Shown: one piece after another, positions 7,476 through 15,684 of the stretch
Layout: every line of letters starts with the position of its first letter
Position numbering within the stretch: position 1 is the first letter of the stretch
Source of the DNA: an uncultured Eubacteriales bacterium
GTDB taxonomy: Bacteria > Bacillota > Clostridia > Christensenellales > Borkfalkiaceae
Assembly (NCBI GenBank): GCA_900542935.1
Contig: UQPN01000008.1
Span: forward strand, 1 to 64,000
DNA: 64,000 nt
Direction: 5' to 3'
Notes under the pieces: generated by a model
What the model was told of the DNA's origin: nothing
Seen by the model: the letters and a program-made list of their open reading frames with translations, nothing else
Databases searched by the model: none
Program-made: the position numbers and the translations under genes

Positions 7476-7509
7476 CCCGGAAAACCTCAGCGTTTTCCGG
7501 GTGTTTTTT
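7476..7509 (+). terminator. Intrinsic terminator in the metNIQ leader (attenuator)
   Basis: A perfect 10-bp stem (CCCGGAAAAC with GTTTTCCGGG), 6-nt loop, then a T-rich tract. It stands 40 nt before metN and after the gene's own promoter, which fits premature termination control. Confidence 0.85.
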
Positions 7510-7548
7510 ATACTTAAAACGGCAAAAATAAAGTAAGGAAAGACGGCT

Positions 7549-8544
7549 ATGATACAAATCAGAAATTTAAGCAAGATTTACGAAAATTCGCGCGGCGAAC
7601 GCGCGGAGGTGTTGAAAAACATCGATCTTACCATAGAGGACGGCGATATTTACGGCATCGTCGGGTTATCCGGCGCGGGAAAAAGCACGCTGGTGCGTTG
7701 CATCAATCTGCTGGAACGCCCCACGTCGGGCGCGGTGTATCTGAACGGCGAGGACGTTACGAAAGTTTCTTCTTCGCGCCTTCGCGTTCTTCGCCGCCGC
7801 GTCGCCATGATTTTTCAGCAGTTCAATTTATTGCAGCAGCGCACGGTGTTGCAAAACGTAGAACTGGCGGGGGAACTTTACGGCGATAAAAACCGCACGC
7901 GGAAAGCCGCGGAACTGTTAAAAAGTGTCGGGCTCGGCGATAAACTTTCCGCGTATCCGTCGCAGCTTTCCGGCGGACAACAACAGCGCGTCGCCGTTGC
8001 GCGGGCGCTGATGAGCGAGCCCGAAGTGTTGCTTTGCGACGAACCGACAAGCGCGCTCGATCCCGATACCGCCCGTTCCGTTTTGTCGCTTTTGAAACGG
8101 TTGAACGAAGAACTCCGCCTCACCGTCGTCATCATTTCCCACCAGATGAGCGTTATCGAAGCCGTCTGCAACAAAGCGGCGATTTTAAGCGGCGCCGGAA
8201 TCGAAGCGCAGGGCGATTTGCGGGACGTATTTTTATCGCCGCGATCCGCCGTGGCGAAACGGCTGATTTATGCGGGCAAAATCGACGCGGCGGCAAAAGG
8301 GGAAACGCTGGTTAAGCTGATGTTCGAAGGCGATACCGAAGCTCCCGTCATTACAAACATCATCCGGGACTGCAACGTTTCTCTGTCGGTTTTTTATGCG
8401 GAAACGAAACGCATCGCGGGCAGGGTATACGGGCAGGCGATGTTCCGTCTGCAAAATTACGCCGAAGAAATCGCAAAATTGCGCGCTTACCTGAAAAAAA
8501 CGGGCGTGCGGTACGAGGAGGTAACTACCGATGAACTTTTCTGA
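7549..8544 (+). CDS. metN: Methionine ABC transporter ATPase
   Basis: The 331-residue ATPase of a MetNIQ importer for methionine. The Walker A motif GLSGAGKST is at residues 39-47, the Q loop is FQQFNLL, the signature is LSGGQQQR and Walker B is LLCDEPTSALD. After the ATPase domain, residues about 255-331 form a C-terminal NIL domain, which in MetN binds methionine and inhibits transport. MetN overlaps metI by 14 bases, and metQ follows at once. The leader attenuator predicts control by methionine or a related metabolite. Another D/L-amino-acid ligand is possible but the NIL domain favours methionine. Confidence 0.93.
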   Translation: MIQIRNLSKIYENSRGERAEVLKNIDLTIEDGDIYGIVGLSGAGKSTLVRCINLLERPTSGAVYLNGEDVTKVSSSRLRVLRRRVAMIFQQFNLLQQRTVLQNVELAGELYGDKNRTRKAAELLKSVGLGDKLSAYPSQLSGGQQQRVAVARALMSEPEVLLCDEPTSALDPDTARSVLSLLKRLNEELRLTVVIISHQMSVIEAVCNKAAILSGAGIEAQGDLRDVFLSPRSAVAKRLIYAGKIDAAAKGETLVKLMFEGDTEAPVITNIIRDCNVSLSVFYAETKRIAGRVYGQAMFRLQNYAEEIAKLRAYLKKTGVRYEEVTTDELF

Positions 8545-9196
8545 AATCGCCGTCATGACGGGCGAAACGCTTTTAACAACGCTTTTGTGCACCGCGCTTG
8601 CGTATCTTGCGGGACTCCCTTGCGGCGTGCTCCTTTGCGTAACTTCTAAAAACGGAATCGCGCCCCGCCGCGTGCCGCATTTTCTTTTAAGCGCCGTCGT
8701 CAATCTTCTGCGCTCGGTTCCGTGCCTCATTTTAATCGTGCTGTGCATGCCCGTAACGCGCGTCTGGTTCGGCAAAGGCACGGGCGAGTGGTACACCGTT
8801 CTGCTTCCGCTTACGCTCAGCGCGTTCGGCTTCGTCGCGCGCATGGCGGAACAGTCTCTTTCCGAAGTTCCCGCGGGCGAAATCGAAGCGGTGAAGTCGC
8901 TCGGAGCCACAAATTTTCAGCTGATCGTCAAAGTGCTTCTGCCGGAAGCGAAGCCGTCGCTGATATCTGGCGCGGCGGTAACGTCGGTAACCGTGCTCGG
9001 CTACACGTCGTTCGCCTACAACGTCGGCGCGGGCGGACTCATTGCGGGCATTTACACGTTTTACAGTCGCAACACGGGCAATTATGCCGCGCAGGGCGTG
9101 TTCTGGCTGCTGGTATTTCTGGTGGTAATCCTCGTTTTCCTGTTGCAGGAAGCAGGCTTGAAAATTGCAAAAAAATCAGATAAAAGGAGAAGATAA
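8531..9196 (+). CDS. metI: Methionine ABC transporter permease
   Basis: A 221-residue inner-membrane permease with five predicted membrane segments and the cytoplasmic EAA-type coupling loop GEIEAVKSLGAT, as in MetI. AGGAGG precedes the ATG inside the end of metN, so translation is coupled. Length matches the family. It forms the MetN2-MetI2 core with the ATPase encoded upstream and receives ligand from the lipoprotein encoded 2 bases downstream. Confidence 0.93.
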   Translation: MNFSEIAVMTGETLLTTLLCTALAYLAGLPCGVLLCVTSKNGIAPRRVPHFLLSAVVNLLRSVPCLILIVLCMPVTRVWFGKGTGEWYTVLLPLTLSAFGFVARMAEQSLSEVPAGEIEAVKSLGATNFQLIVKVLLPEAKPSLISGAAVTSVTVLGYTSFAYNVGAGGLIAGIYTFYSRNTGNYAAQGVFWLLVFLVVILVFLLQEAGLKIAKKSDKRRR

Positions 9197-9198
9197 TC

Positions 9199-10086
9199 AT
9201 GAACAAACTTTTAAAATCTCTGTTTTCTTTCGCGTCTGCGCTTTGCGCCGTCTGTTTTTCTTTGGCTGCAACGGGCTGTTCGCGCGGCGCCGACAAAACG
9301 ATTTACGTTTGCGCTTCGGGCGTGCCGCATGCGGAAGCGTTGCGCGGCGCCGTGAAAGCGGAGCTGGAAAAGAAAGGCTATACGCTGAAAATCACCGAAC
9401 TGGACTGGACGATGCAGAACGACGCCGTGGCGGGCGGCGATTACGACGCGAATTATTTTCAGCATCTGCCGTATTTAAACGCGTATGCGGGAAAAACAGA
9501 GCTGTTCGCCGCCTGCAAAGTGCATTACGAGCCGCTGGGCGTTTATTACGGCAAAGCCGTTCCGGGCACGCCGCTTTCCGAAGGAAAAACGTTCGCGATC
9601 TGCAACGATTCGTCCAACGCGGCCCGCGCATTTTCGCTGCTTGCGCAAAAAGGCGTTATCGATAAGGAGGCGGAAGGCGAAAATTATCCCGTCAACGCGG
9701 CGGGAGACGGGCTTACTTCGGGCACGGCTTCGCGCTGGGTAAGCAAAAACGGCGTAACGGTAACGCTCGTCGCCGAAAATCTTCTCGCCGCGGCGCGAAC
9801 GGATTACGATTTCGCGTGTCTGCCCTGCAGCACGGCGCTTACGGGTAACGTTTCCGCCGAAGAGCGGGCGGCGGCAGAGGACGACCCCGCGCAGATCTCC
9901 GAAAAAGCCAACGTTATCGCCGCGCGGGCGGAAGATTATAAAAACAACGCGGCGTACCGCGCGAAAATCGACGCGCTCACGGAAGTCATGCTTTCCGAAG
10001 TCGTCGCGGCGTATTTCAAAAACGCCTATCGCGGCGTCATCGTCTGCAACGCGCAAACGCAGATCGATCTTCGCGGCGCTTTGTAA
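9199..10086 (+). CDS. metQ: Methionine-binding lipoprotein
   Basis: A 295-residue substrate-binding lipoprotein. The signal peptide ends in a lipobox (LAATGC) with the acylated Cys near residue 27. The NlpA/MetQ fold is indicated by GVPHAEAL near the N-terminus and by NYFQHLPYLNAY, the usual ligand-cleft region. It belongs to the metNIQ operon (2-base gap, AAGGAG site). A hairpin at 10120-10155 lies after the stop and the next gene is convergent. Confidence 0.93.
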   Translation: MNKLLKSLFSFASALCAVCFSLAATGCSRGADKTIYVCASGVPHAEALRGAVKAELEKKGYTLKITELDWTMQNDAVAGGDYDANYFQHLPYLNAYAGKTELFAACKVHYEPLGVYYGKAVPGTPLSEGKTFAICNDSSNAARAFSLLAQKGVIDKEAEGENYPVNAAGDGLTSGTASRWVSKNGVTVTLVAENLLAAARTDYDFACLPCSTALTGNVSAEERAAAEDDPAQISEKANVIAARAEDYKNNAAYRAKIDALTEVMLSEVVAAYFKNAYRGVIVCNAQTQIDLRGAL

Positions 10087-10119
10087 TCCCGCGCGTCGGA
10101 ATATTTCACGCGATCTTCC

Positions 10120-10155
10120 GCGCCGATTTTGCGGGTAATTCCGCAGCATCGGCGC
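10120..10155 (+). other. Two-part hairpin after metQ
   Basis: An 8-bp outer stem (GCGCCGAT with ATCGGCGC) and a 5-bp inner stem (TGCGG with CCGCA). There is no T run on the plus strand, so it may be a 3'-end stabilising structure or a non-canonical terminator. Confidence 0.4.
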
Positions 10156-10175
10156 AAAAGCACGTTTTTTCGTGC
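10156..10175 (-). terminator. Terminator of the glycosyltransferase gene
   Basis: Read leftward: GCACG, loop of six As, CGTGC, then TTTT. It is 24 bases past the stop codon of the leftward glycosyltransferase gene. Confidence 0.5.
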
Positions 10176-10198
10176 GGTAAAATCGGCTTGTTCGGCGC

Positions 10199-11311
10199 TC
10201 AGTCGGGGTGCGTATCGAAAAACGCTTCGTTGTATTTCACCGCGGGGAGGTCGGGGTATAACCGCATACATTCTTCGTGCAGCTTCCGCGCTTCGGCTTT
10301 TTCGCCGGCGGAATACGCGCAGTACACCGCTTCTATCAGCGGAATCGCGCCGCGTTCGTCGGGATTTTCGAAATCGCCCTCCGCGGAGTGGTCTTTGGCG
10401 TTGTACGCGGAAAGATACCAGAAATACGCCGAAGAAAAATCGTTTTTCCTTTTGAAAATACGCCCCAGCGCGCACAACACGCCCGCTCGCGGCGCGCCGT
10501 AGGAAAACGTCGAAAAAAGCGCGTCTGCCGCGCCCGCTTCGTCGCCCGTGGCTTCGCGGCAGGCAGACTGAATTTTCCGCGCTTCAATTTTATTTACGTA
10601 CCAGCCGTCGGGGCGCGCAATAAATTTCTCTTCGATCGCGTCCGCTTCCGTATAAAAACCGTGGTAAAACAGTTCTCTGCCGTAATAAAACAAATCGCGC
10701 GGAGAAAGCGGCTCTTTTTCCGAAATCTGCGCGCGGTAAATATCCAGATTTCTCGTTCCGCGCGGTTTTTCGCTACCGAGATGCCGCACGCAAAACCCGT
10801 TTTCCGGCTCGGTCAGCGCGTTTTCGTAGCGTGGCAGACATTCGTGGACTCTGCCTTTCCACACCGCCGAACCGTCGTTTTTCACAATCCGCGTGCGGTA
10901 AAACGCCGTAACGGTCGGGGCGGCGGGGGAGGAATACGCCGCGATTTCATAGCGGCAGAACGCGGCGGGCGCGCCCGTTTCGGAAAGCCGCTTTTTCAGC
11001 GCAAACAATTTCTTCCTCGCCTCGTCCGAAATGTAATCGTCGGCATCCAACCATAAAATATAATCGCCCGTCGCTTTGGAAAACGCGAAATTCCGCGCCG
11101 CCGAAAAATCGTTTTTCCATGGAAAATCGTAAATTTTCGCCCCGTACGCTTCAGCGATTTTTTTCGTTCCGTCCGTCGAACCCGTGTCCGCGATAATAAT
11201 CTCGTCCGTCGGATTTTCCTGCCGGTTGTTCTTTCCCGCGGCGCTTTCAAGGCAGCGTTCCAGTACGGTTTCCTCGTTTTTTACAATCATGCAGAGCGAT
11301 AATTTTATCAT
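10199..11311 (-). CDS. Family 2 glycosyltransferase with helical repeat C-terminus
   Basis: The 370-residue product begins with LSLCMIVKNEE, a typical family 2 (GT-A fold) start, followed by DEIIIADTGSTDGT and the metal-binding DADDY motif (LWLDADDY). The catalytic domain covers about the first 230 residues. The rest is helical and TPR-like, as in SunS/ThuS-type and other TPR glycosyltransferases. These enzymes transfer sugars to lipids, proteins or peptides. Collagen-like Thr-rich surface proteins are known glycosylation targets in spore formers, and such a gene is divergently encoded next door, which makes it a plausible acceptor (inference). GAGGAGG precedes the ATG. Confidence 0.88.
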   Translation of the reverse strand: MIKLSLCMIVKNEETVLERCLESAAGKNNRQENPTDEIIIADTGSTDGTKKIAEAYGAKIYDFPWKNDFSAARNFAFSKATGDYILWLDADDYISDEARKKLFALKKRLSETGAPAAFCRYEIAAYSSPAAPTVTAFYRTRIVKNDGSAVWKGRVHECLPRYENALTEPENGFCVRHLGSEKPRGTRNLDIYRAQISEKEPLSPRDLFYYGRELFYHGFYTEADAIEEKFIARPDGWYVNKIEARKIQSACREATGDEAGAADALFSTFSYGAPRAGVLCALGRIFKRKNDFSSAYFWYLSAYNAKDHSAEGDFENPDERGAIPLIEAVYCAYSAGEKAEARKLHEECMRLYPDLPAVKYNEAFFDTHPD

Positions 11312-11403
11312 AAACGCGCACCCTCCTCAACCGTTTCATAATATGATATAATAGAAAGAAAGCGTGTTTTAACGCGCTTTGAATGTTCAGGAGGCTAAAA
11401 ATA

Positions 11404-12123
11404 ATGTGCGAAAGACCTTTCACAAGGCGCAGTTGCTGTTGCGATAATCGCGACGCGCGCGTAATCATCCGCTACGTGCCCACGGGCGGCACGGGCGGCG
11501 TTACCGGGCCCACCGGACCTACGGGGCCTACCGGTCCCACGGGACCGCAGGGCGTGCAGGGGCTGCAAGGTTTGCAGGGCGTGCAGGGCTTACAGGGAAT
11601 CACAGGCCCTACGGGGCCCACAGGCGCGACGGGCGCCACGGGGTTACAAGGCGTTCAGGGCGCGCAGGGAATCGCCGGAGCGACGGGCGTCACAGGACCG
11701 ACGGGACCTGCGGGAGAAATCGGAGCGACGGGCGCCACAGGACCGACGGGACCTGCGGGAGAAGTCGGAGCAACAGGCGCCACAGGACCGACGGGACCTG
11801 CGGGAGAAATCGGAGCAACGGGCGCCACAGGACCGACGGGACCTGCGGGAGAAGTCGGAGCGACGGGCGCCACAGGACCGACGGGACCTGCGGGGGAAGT
11901 CGGAGCAACGGGCGCCACAGGACCTACCGGCGCTACGGGAGAAGTCGGAGCAACGGGCGCTACGGGCCCTACCGGCGCTACGGGGGCTACCGGGGCGGAC
12001 GGCGTAGTAACGCCTGCGGCATCGGTTGCCGCGTTGGCGGAAACGGCAACGCTTGCGGATACAATCGAAAAGGTAAATTCCATTCTCGCGGCGCTCAAAG
12101 CGGCGGGACTGATGTCCGTATAA
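11404..12123 (+). CDS. Collagen-like Gly-X-Y repeat protein (BclA-like, exosporium type)
   Basis: AGGAGG at 11389-11394 stands 9 nt before the chosen ATG (MCERPFTRR); an in-frame ATG 21 nt earlier lies before it. After a Cys-rich basic head (SCCCDNRD), about 170 residues of Gly-X-Thr/Ala/Gln triplets follow, then a 40-residue tail (SVAALAETATLADTIEKV) like the trimerising ends of Clostridial exosporium proteins. The Thr-rich triplets are potential O-glycosylation sites. There is no Sec signal, as in BclA-type spore proteins. TATAAT at 11347-11352 is a likely -10 box. Spore-surface location is inferred from the family and from sporulation genes in the window. Confidence 0.85.
   Translation: MCERPFTRRSCCCDNRDARVIIRYVPTGGTGGVTGPTGPTGPTGPTGPQGVQGLQGLQGVQGLQGITGPTGPTGATGATGLQGVQGAQGIAGATGVTGPTGPAGEIGATGATGPTGPAGEVGATGATGPTGPAGEIGATGATGPTGPAGEVGATGATGPTGPAGEVGATGATGPTGATGEVGATGATGPTGATGATGADGVVTPAASVAALAETATLADTIEKVNSILAALKAAGLMSV
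11716..11985 (+). repeat. Six tandem 45-bp units in the collagen-like gene
   Basis: Units begin at 11716, 11761, 11806, 11851, 11896 and 11941 and each encodes 15 residues of the form GEIGATGATGPTGPA. They differ only by a few substitutions, so copy number probably varies between strains. Confidence 0.9.
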
Positions 12124-12173
12124 AACGGCGCGACGAACGCCTGAAAATTTTCTGAAAAGTAAATATAGCTAAT

Positions 12174-12205
12174 AAGAGCCTGCAATCGGATGATTGCAGG
12201 CTCTT
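12174..12205 (+). terminator. Perfect 14-bp hairpin after the collagen-like gene
   Basis: AAGAGCCTGCAATC pairs perfectly with its complement around a GGAT loop, 50 nt after the stop. No T run follows, so the class is uncertain, but strength and place suggest a transcript end. Confidence 0.55.
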
Positions 12206-12331
12206 CAAATGATTTCGGCGGAAATAAATCCGGAAATATGCAAACGAAGCGCAGTCAATATTTTTAAAACTCAACCTTAAACGTAGTGCCGGCGGCGGAG
12301 GAAGATTGTTTTTTCAGACGGTAAAAAGTAT

Positions 12332-12360
12332 TTGACAGGCGCATTGATTTCCGCTATAAT
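12332..12360 (+). promoter_or_regulatory. Consensus sigma-A promoter of the fructokinase-GH32 operon
   Basis: TTGACA, 17 nt, TATAAT: a perfect consensus. It lies inside the upstream extension of the fructokinase frame and so fixes the real start further downstream. Confidence 0.9.
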
Positions 12361-12436
12361 TGAACCATCGCAAGCGCGCCGCGCGGACGGCGCGGGAACA
12401 TATTGCGAAATGAAAATACGAAAAGGCGTGGAACAC

Positions 12437-13378
12437 ATGAAAAAAGTATATGCCGCGGGGGAAGTGCTGATTGATTTTATTGCGGGGCGGAAAGGCGAAG
12501 CGGACAACGCGGACGTTTTTTACCGCAACGCGGGCGGCGCGCCCGCAAACGTGGCGGTGTGCGTAAGCAGGTTGGGCGGAAACAGCGCCGTGATTACAAA
12601 ACTCGGCAACGACATGTTCGGAAAATTTCTGAAAGAAACGCTTGAAAAAGCGGGCGTAGATACGGAATACGTACGGTTTACGGACGAGGCGAATACCGCT
12701 CTTGCGTTTGTATCGCTGGACGAAAACGGCGAAAGATCGTTTTCCTTTTACCGAAAGCCCTCGGCGGACATGCTTCTCGGCGCCGCCGACGTTGCGGACA
12801 TTTCGTTCGATACAACGGACGTTCTGCATTTCGGCAGCGTGGATCTGATTGACGCGCCCGTGAGAAAAGCGCACGACGCGCTGATAGAAAAAGCGAGAAA
12901 AAGCGGCGCGACGGTGAGTTTCGACCCGAATCTGAGATATTCGCTCTGGAAAAGCAAAGACGAATTGCTGGAAACGGTAAGGCGGTATATTCCGCTTGCG
13001 GACGTGATAAAAGTCAGCGAAGAGGAGCTTGCCGATATTACGGGTGAAGCGGATATGAAAAAGGCGGCGGTTTCCCTCCTTGGCGGAAACGTGAAACTGG
13101 CGATTGTTACGATGGGTGCCGCGGGCGCGACGGCGTATACGAAAGAAGCGGAAGTATACGTTCCTTCCGAAAAGGCGGAACGGGTAGCGGATACCACGGG
13201 CGCGGGCGATTCGTTTGTGGGGGCAACGCTGTATCAGCTGGTGGAAAACGGCTTCGATATTTCCGCCGCCGCGCTGAAAAGAATATTGACTTACGCCAAC
13301 AAAACGGCGGGGTACGTGGTGGGCAGAGCGGGCGCTATCCCAGCGATGCCCACCGGGAAAGAAATCTTCGGAAAATAA
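12437..13378 (+). CDS. scrK: Fructokinase (PfkB family)
   Basis: The start giving MKKVYAAGEVLIDF was chosen because the open frame upstream contains the promoter. The 313-residue product is a PfkB-family sugar kinase: N-terminal GGAPANVAVCVSRLGG binds the sugar, and DTTGAGDSFVGA near residue 255 carries the catalytic Asp and the anion hole. Fructokinase is the best fit because a GH32 enzyme follows 21 bases later; the pair would release and phosphorylate fructose from sucrose or fructans. 2-Keto-3-deoxygluconate kinase is the main alternative for this family. Confidence 0.85.
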   Translation: MKKVYAAGEVLIDFIAGRKGEADNADVFYRNAGGAPANVAVCVSRLGGNSAVITKLGNDMFGKFLKETLEKAGVDTEYVRFTDEANTALAFVSLDENGERSFSFYRKPSADMLLGAADVADISFDTTDVLHFGSVDLIDAPVRKAHDALIEKARKSGATVSFDPNLRYSLWKSKDELLETVRRYIPLADVIKVSEEELADITGEADMKKAAVSLLGGNVKLAIVTMGAAGATAYTKEAEVYVPSEKAERVADTTGAGDSFVGATLYQLVENGFDISAAALKRILTYANKTAGYVVGRAGAIPAMPTGKEIFGK

Positions 13379-13399
13379 GATGTATGAGCGGGGACGATT

Positions 13400-14926
13400 A
13401 TGACGAACGAACATAAAAAAGACGATGCAACCTGCCCTGCGGCGGAGAAAAAAACGGAGTCCGTTACCGAATTTTCGGTGGAGCGCGCCGACGAATACGT
13501 GAAGCGTTTTGTGCCTTCCGTGGTGCAAAAATACCGCCATACTTATCATGCGATGCCGCCCGTAGGCTGGATGAACGACCCGAACGGTTTTTGTTACGCG
13601 CTGGGCAAATACCACCTGTTTTTTCAGTTCCATCCGTATTCTTCGGTGTGGGGACCGATGCACTGGGGACATTTTACGACGAAAGATTTTATTCGCTGGC
13701 ACTGGGAAGGGGTTGCGCTTGCGCCCGATAAGGAATACGATAAAGACGGCTGTTATTCCGGTTCCGCGGTGGAAAAAGACGGAAAAATGTATCTGTTTTA
13801 TACCGCGGTGAAGGGTGATATTCAAACGCAGGCGCTTGCGGTTTCTTCCGACGGCGTGCATTTTAAAAAACAGGGCGTGATTCTTTCCGGAGAAAAACTG
13901 CCCGCCGATTGTTCGCGGCACGATTTCCGCGACCCGTACGTTTTTTTGAAAGACGGCGTATATTATATGCTTTGCGGTTCGCAGGCGAAAGACAAAGACG
14001 GGCAGATATTGCTGTTCCGTTCGAAAGATTGCCTTGCGTGGGAATTTGCGGGAAAGTTGATAAAAGACGGAAAGCCGACGAGGGGGATTTACGAGTGCCC
14101 CTGCGCGTTTACGGCGGACGGAAAAGACGTGATTATGGCGAGCCCGCAGGGATATCTCACGGAGGACTGGAGATACGAAAACACCGTTTCTGCGGTATAT
14201 TTTACGGGAAAAATCGATTTTGAAAAGGGTGCGTTTGCGCGGGAATACGAGGACGAAACGGACGGCGGATTCAATTTTTACGCGCCGCAGGTTGCCGCGA
14301 TTCCGGACGGCAGAACGGTGATGGCGGCGTGGATGCTGCCCGGCTGCATCGAATCGCCCGCGGCGGACGACGGCTGGAAATGCGCGATGATTCTGCCCCG
14401 CGAACTCCGTTTGCAAAACGGCAGATTGATGCAGTTGCCCGTGAGAGAGATAGAAGCGTACAGAAAAAACGCCGTGCGTTACGAAAACGTAACCATCGGC
14501 GAAAGAACGGTTTTAAACGGCGTCGGCGGCGTGAAAACGGAGCTGATATTCGAGTTGGAGCCCGGCGACGCGGAAAGGGCGGGCGTAAGGCTGTTTGAAA
14601 GCGAAAACAATTACGCCGCGGTGTATTATTCGAAAAAAGACGGTAAAATCGTGTTCGACCGTTCCGCTACGGGGCTGAACCTTTATTGCGACCAAAACGA
14701 AAAGGACGCCGCGTACCGCTCGGTGAAAACGGAAGAAAAGAACGGGGCGATTACGCTGCGTGTATTTCTGGACGTTTCGTGCTGCGAAGTTTTTGTAAAC
14801 GGCGGCGAAAGAGCGATGACCGCCGTCGTTTATACGAAAGAAAACGGCGAAGGGATTTCTTTCTTTGCGGAGGGCGGAAACGCGAAGCTCCGTTCGCTGG
14901 AGCTTTACGATATCTGCGTGGAATAA
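13400..14926 (+). CDS. scrB: GH32 sucrose-6-phosphate hydrolase / fructosidase
   Basis: A 508-residue GH32 enzyme without signal peptide, so cytoplasmic. WMNDPNG at residues 57-63 carries the nucleophile Asp60; FRDPYVF is the transition-state stabiliser motif; YECPC carries the acid/base Glu. A C-terminal beta sandwich follows from about residue 350. It cleaves beta-fructosyl bonds in sucrose, sucrose-6-phosphate or short fructans. It shares an operon with the kinase. No sucrose PTS or ABC gene is adjacent, so how the substrate enters is not explained here. Confidence 0.92.
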   Translation: MTNEHKKDDATCPAAEKKTESVTEFSVERADEYVKRFVPSVVQKYRHTYHAMPPVGWMNDPNGFCYALGKYHLFFQFHPYSSVWGPMHWGHFTTKDFIRWHWEGVALAPDKEYDKDGCYSGSAVEKDGKMYLFYTAVKGDIQTQALAVSSDGVHFKKQGVILSGEKLPADCSRHDFRDPYVFLKDGVYYMLCGSQAKDKDGQILLFRSKDCLAWEFAGKLIKDGKPTRGIYECPCAFTADGKDVIMASPQGYLTEDWRYENTVSAVYFTGKIDFEKGAFAREYEDETDGGFNFYAPQVAAIPDGRTVMAAWMLPGCIESPAADDGWKCAMILPRELRLQNGRLMQLPVREIEAYRKNAVRYENVTIGERTVLNGVGGVKTELIFELEPGDAERAGVRLFESENNYAAVYYSKKDGKIVFDRSATGLNLYCDQNEKDAAYRSVKTEEKNGAITLRVFLDVSCCEVFVNGGERAMTAVVYTKENGEGISFFAEGGNAKLRSLELYDICVE

Positions 14927-15058
14927 TATACGCGCAAGGGCACGGGGAAGCCGGGCGAAAAAAGCTTGTTCGGCAAGATAAATAATGAGAGAGCGTGTCG
15001 GAACAAACGGCGCGCTTTCGTATGCTTTTCGACGCGAGTTTTAAATTGCGGGCGGCGA

Positions 15059-15376
15059 TTAGTCGAGTTCGAATACTTTTTTCAGTTGCGGTTGCGCGCC
15101 CGTTTCGGGATCCGTTTCCATAATAAGAACGTCTTTCATATATTCGTTCCAGCGCGAAACCGTTTCGCTTTCGCGTTGAATTTTTGCGGCGTATTCTATG
15201 CCTTTTTCGCATTCGTAATAACCGAAAAGAGTATCTCCCGAACGCCAGATCGTATAATTTTTTATGCCGGCGGATTTTAAAACCGCTTTCATTTTTTCCC
15301 ATATTTCGGCGTGGCGTTTTTCGTATTCCGCTTCTTTTCCTTTCACGACTTTTGCCGTCCATGCGTATTTTTCCAT
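15059..15376 (-). CDS. rhaM: L-rhamnose mutarotase family protein
   Basis: A 105-residue RhaM-type protein of the dimeric alpha-beta barrel fold; length matches the family. It has the conserved N-terminal YEKRHAEIWEKM segment with the catalytic His, the core GDTLFGYYEC strand, and the C-terminal SRWNEYM segment. RhaM interconverts alpha and beta anomers of L-rhamnose. No other rhamnose gene is adjacent, and related proteins act on fucose or other sugars, so the substrate is uncertain. GGAGAAAACGCT stands before the ATG. It may be a lone gene between the GH32 operon and the PTS-like gene. Confidence 0.8.
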   Translation of the reverse strand: MEKYAWTAKVVKGKEAEYEKRHAEIWEKMKAVLKSAGIKNYTIWRSGDTLFGYYECEKGIEYAAKIQRESETVSRWNEYMKDVLIMETDPETGAQPQLKKVFELD

Positions 15377-15435
15377 AGCGTTTTCTCCTTACGCAGCTAT
15401 TTTACCGCGTCGCGGCAGGCGTTGTCAATGGATAA

Positions 15436-15609
15436 TCCGACGAAAAAACAGGAAGATCCAACGAAATCGGGGAAACGGAATCGCTCGCGGCGAAAGCGTT
15501 GCCGTGCGTTTTCAATAACCGGGCGGTATTTCCGAACGGAAAATTCGTTACGGTGAATCAGACCGACGGCGCGGCGCCGGAAAAAATACTTCGCCGCGGC
15601 GGGAAATAA
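15436..15609 (+). pseudogene. Possible gene fragment between rhaM and the IIC-like gene
   Basis: The 309-base gap after rhaM holds an open stretch of 57 codons that begins right after a stop and has no start codon. Its product looks protein-like (ALPCVFNNRAVF, GKFVTVNQTDGA) and uses the local codon bias. It could be the 3' end of a lost gene, but chance cannot be excluded in GC-biased DNA. The only other element in the gap is a leftward terminator. Confidence 0.2.
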
Positions 15610-15610
15610 A

Positions 15611-15641
15611 AAGAAAAAACGTCGGATTTGTCATCCGGCGT
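15611..15641 (-). terminator. Terminator of the IIC-like gene
   Basis: Read leftward, a 9-bp stem with one wobble pair (AACGCCGGAT with ATCCGACGTT) is followed by TTTTTTCTTTTT. It lies 44 bases past the stop codon. Confidence 0.8.
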
Positions 15642-15684
15642 TTTATCGGTATTTTAGTTGTTGCCTTAATGATAGCGCAACCGA

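Noticed and set aside
11716..11985. CRISPR array
   Set aside because: The 45-bp units are head-to-tail without spacers and encode Gly-X-Y triplets; no cas genes are present.
12314..14416. A 700-codon open frame on the minus strand
   Set aside because: It is antisense to the fructokinase and GH32 genes, whose motifs are clear. It is rich in Arg, His and Phe, as expected for a shadow of GC-biased codons. The same holds for long antisense frames at 27981-29255, 33067-34515, 35348-36550, 61471-62652 and 62746-63996.
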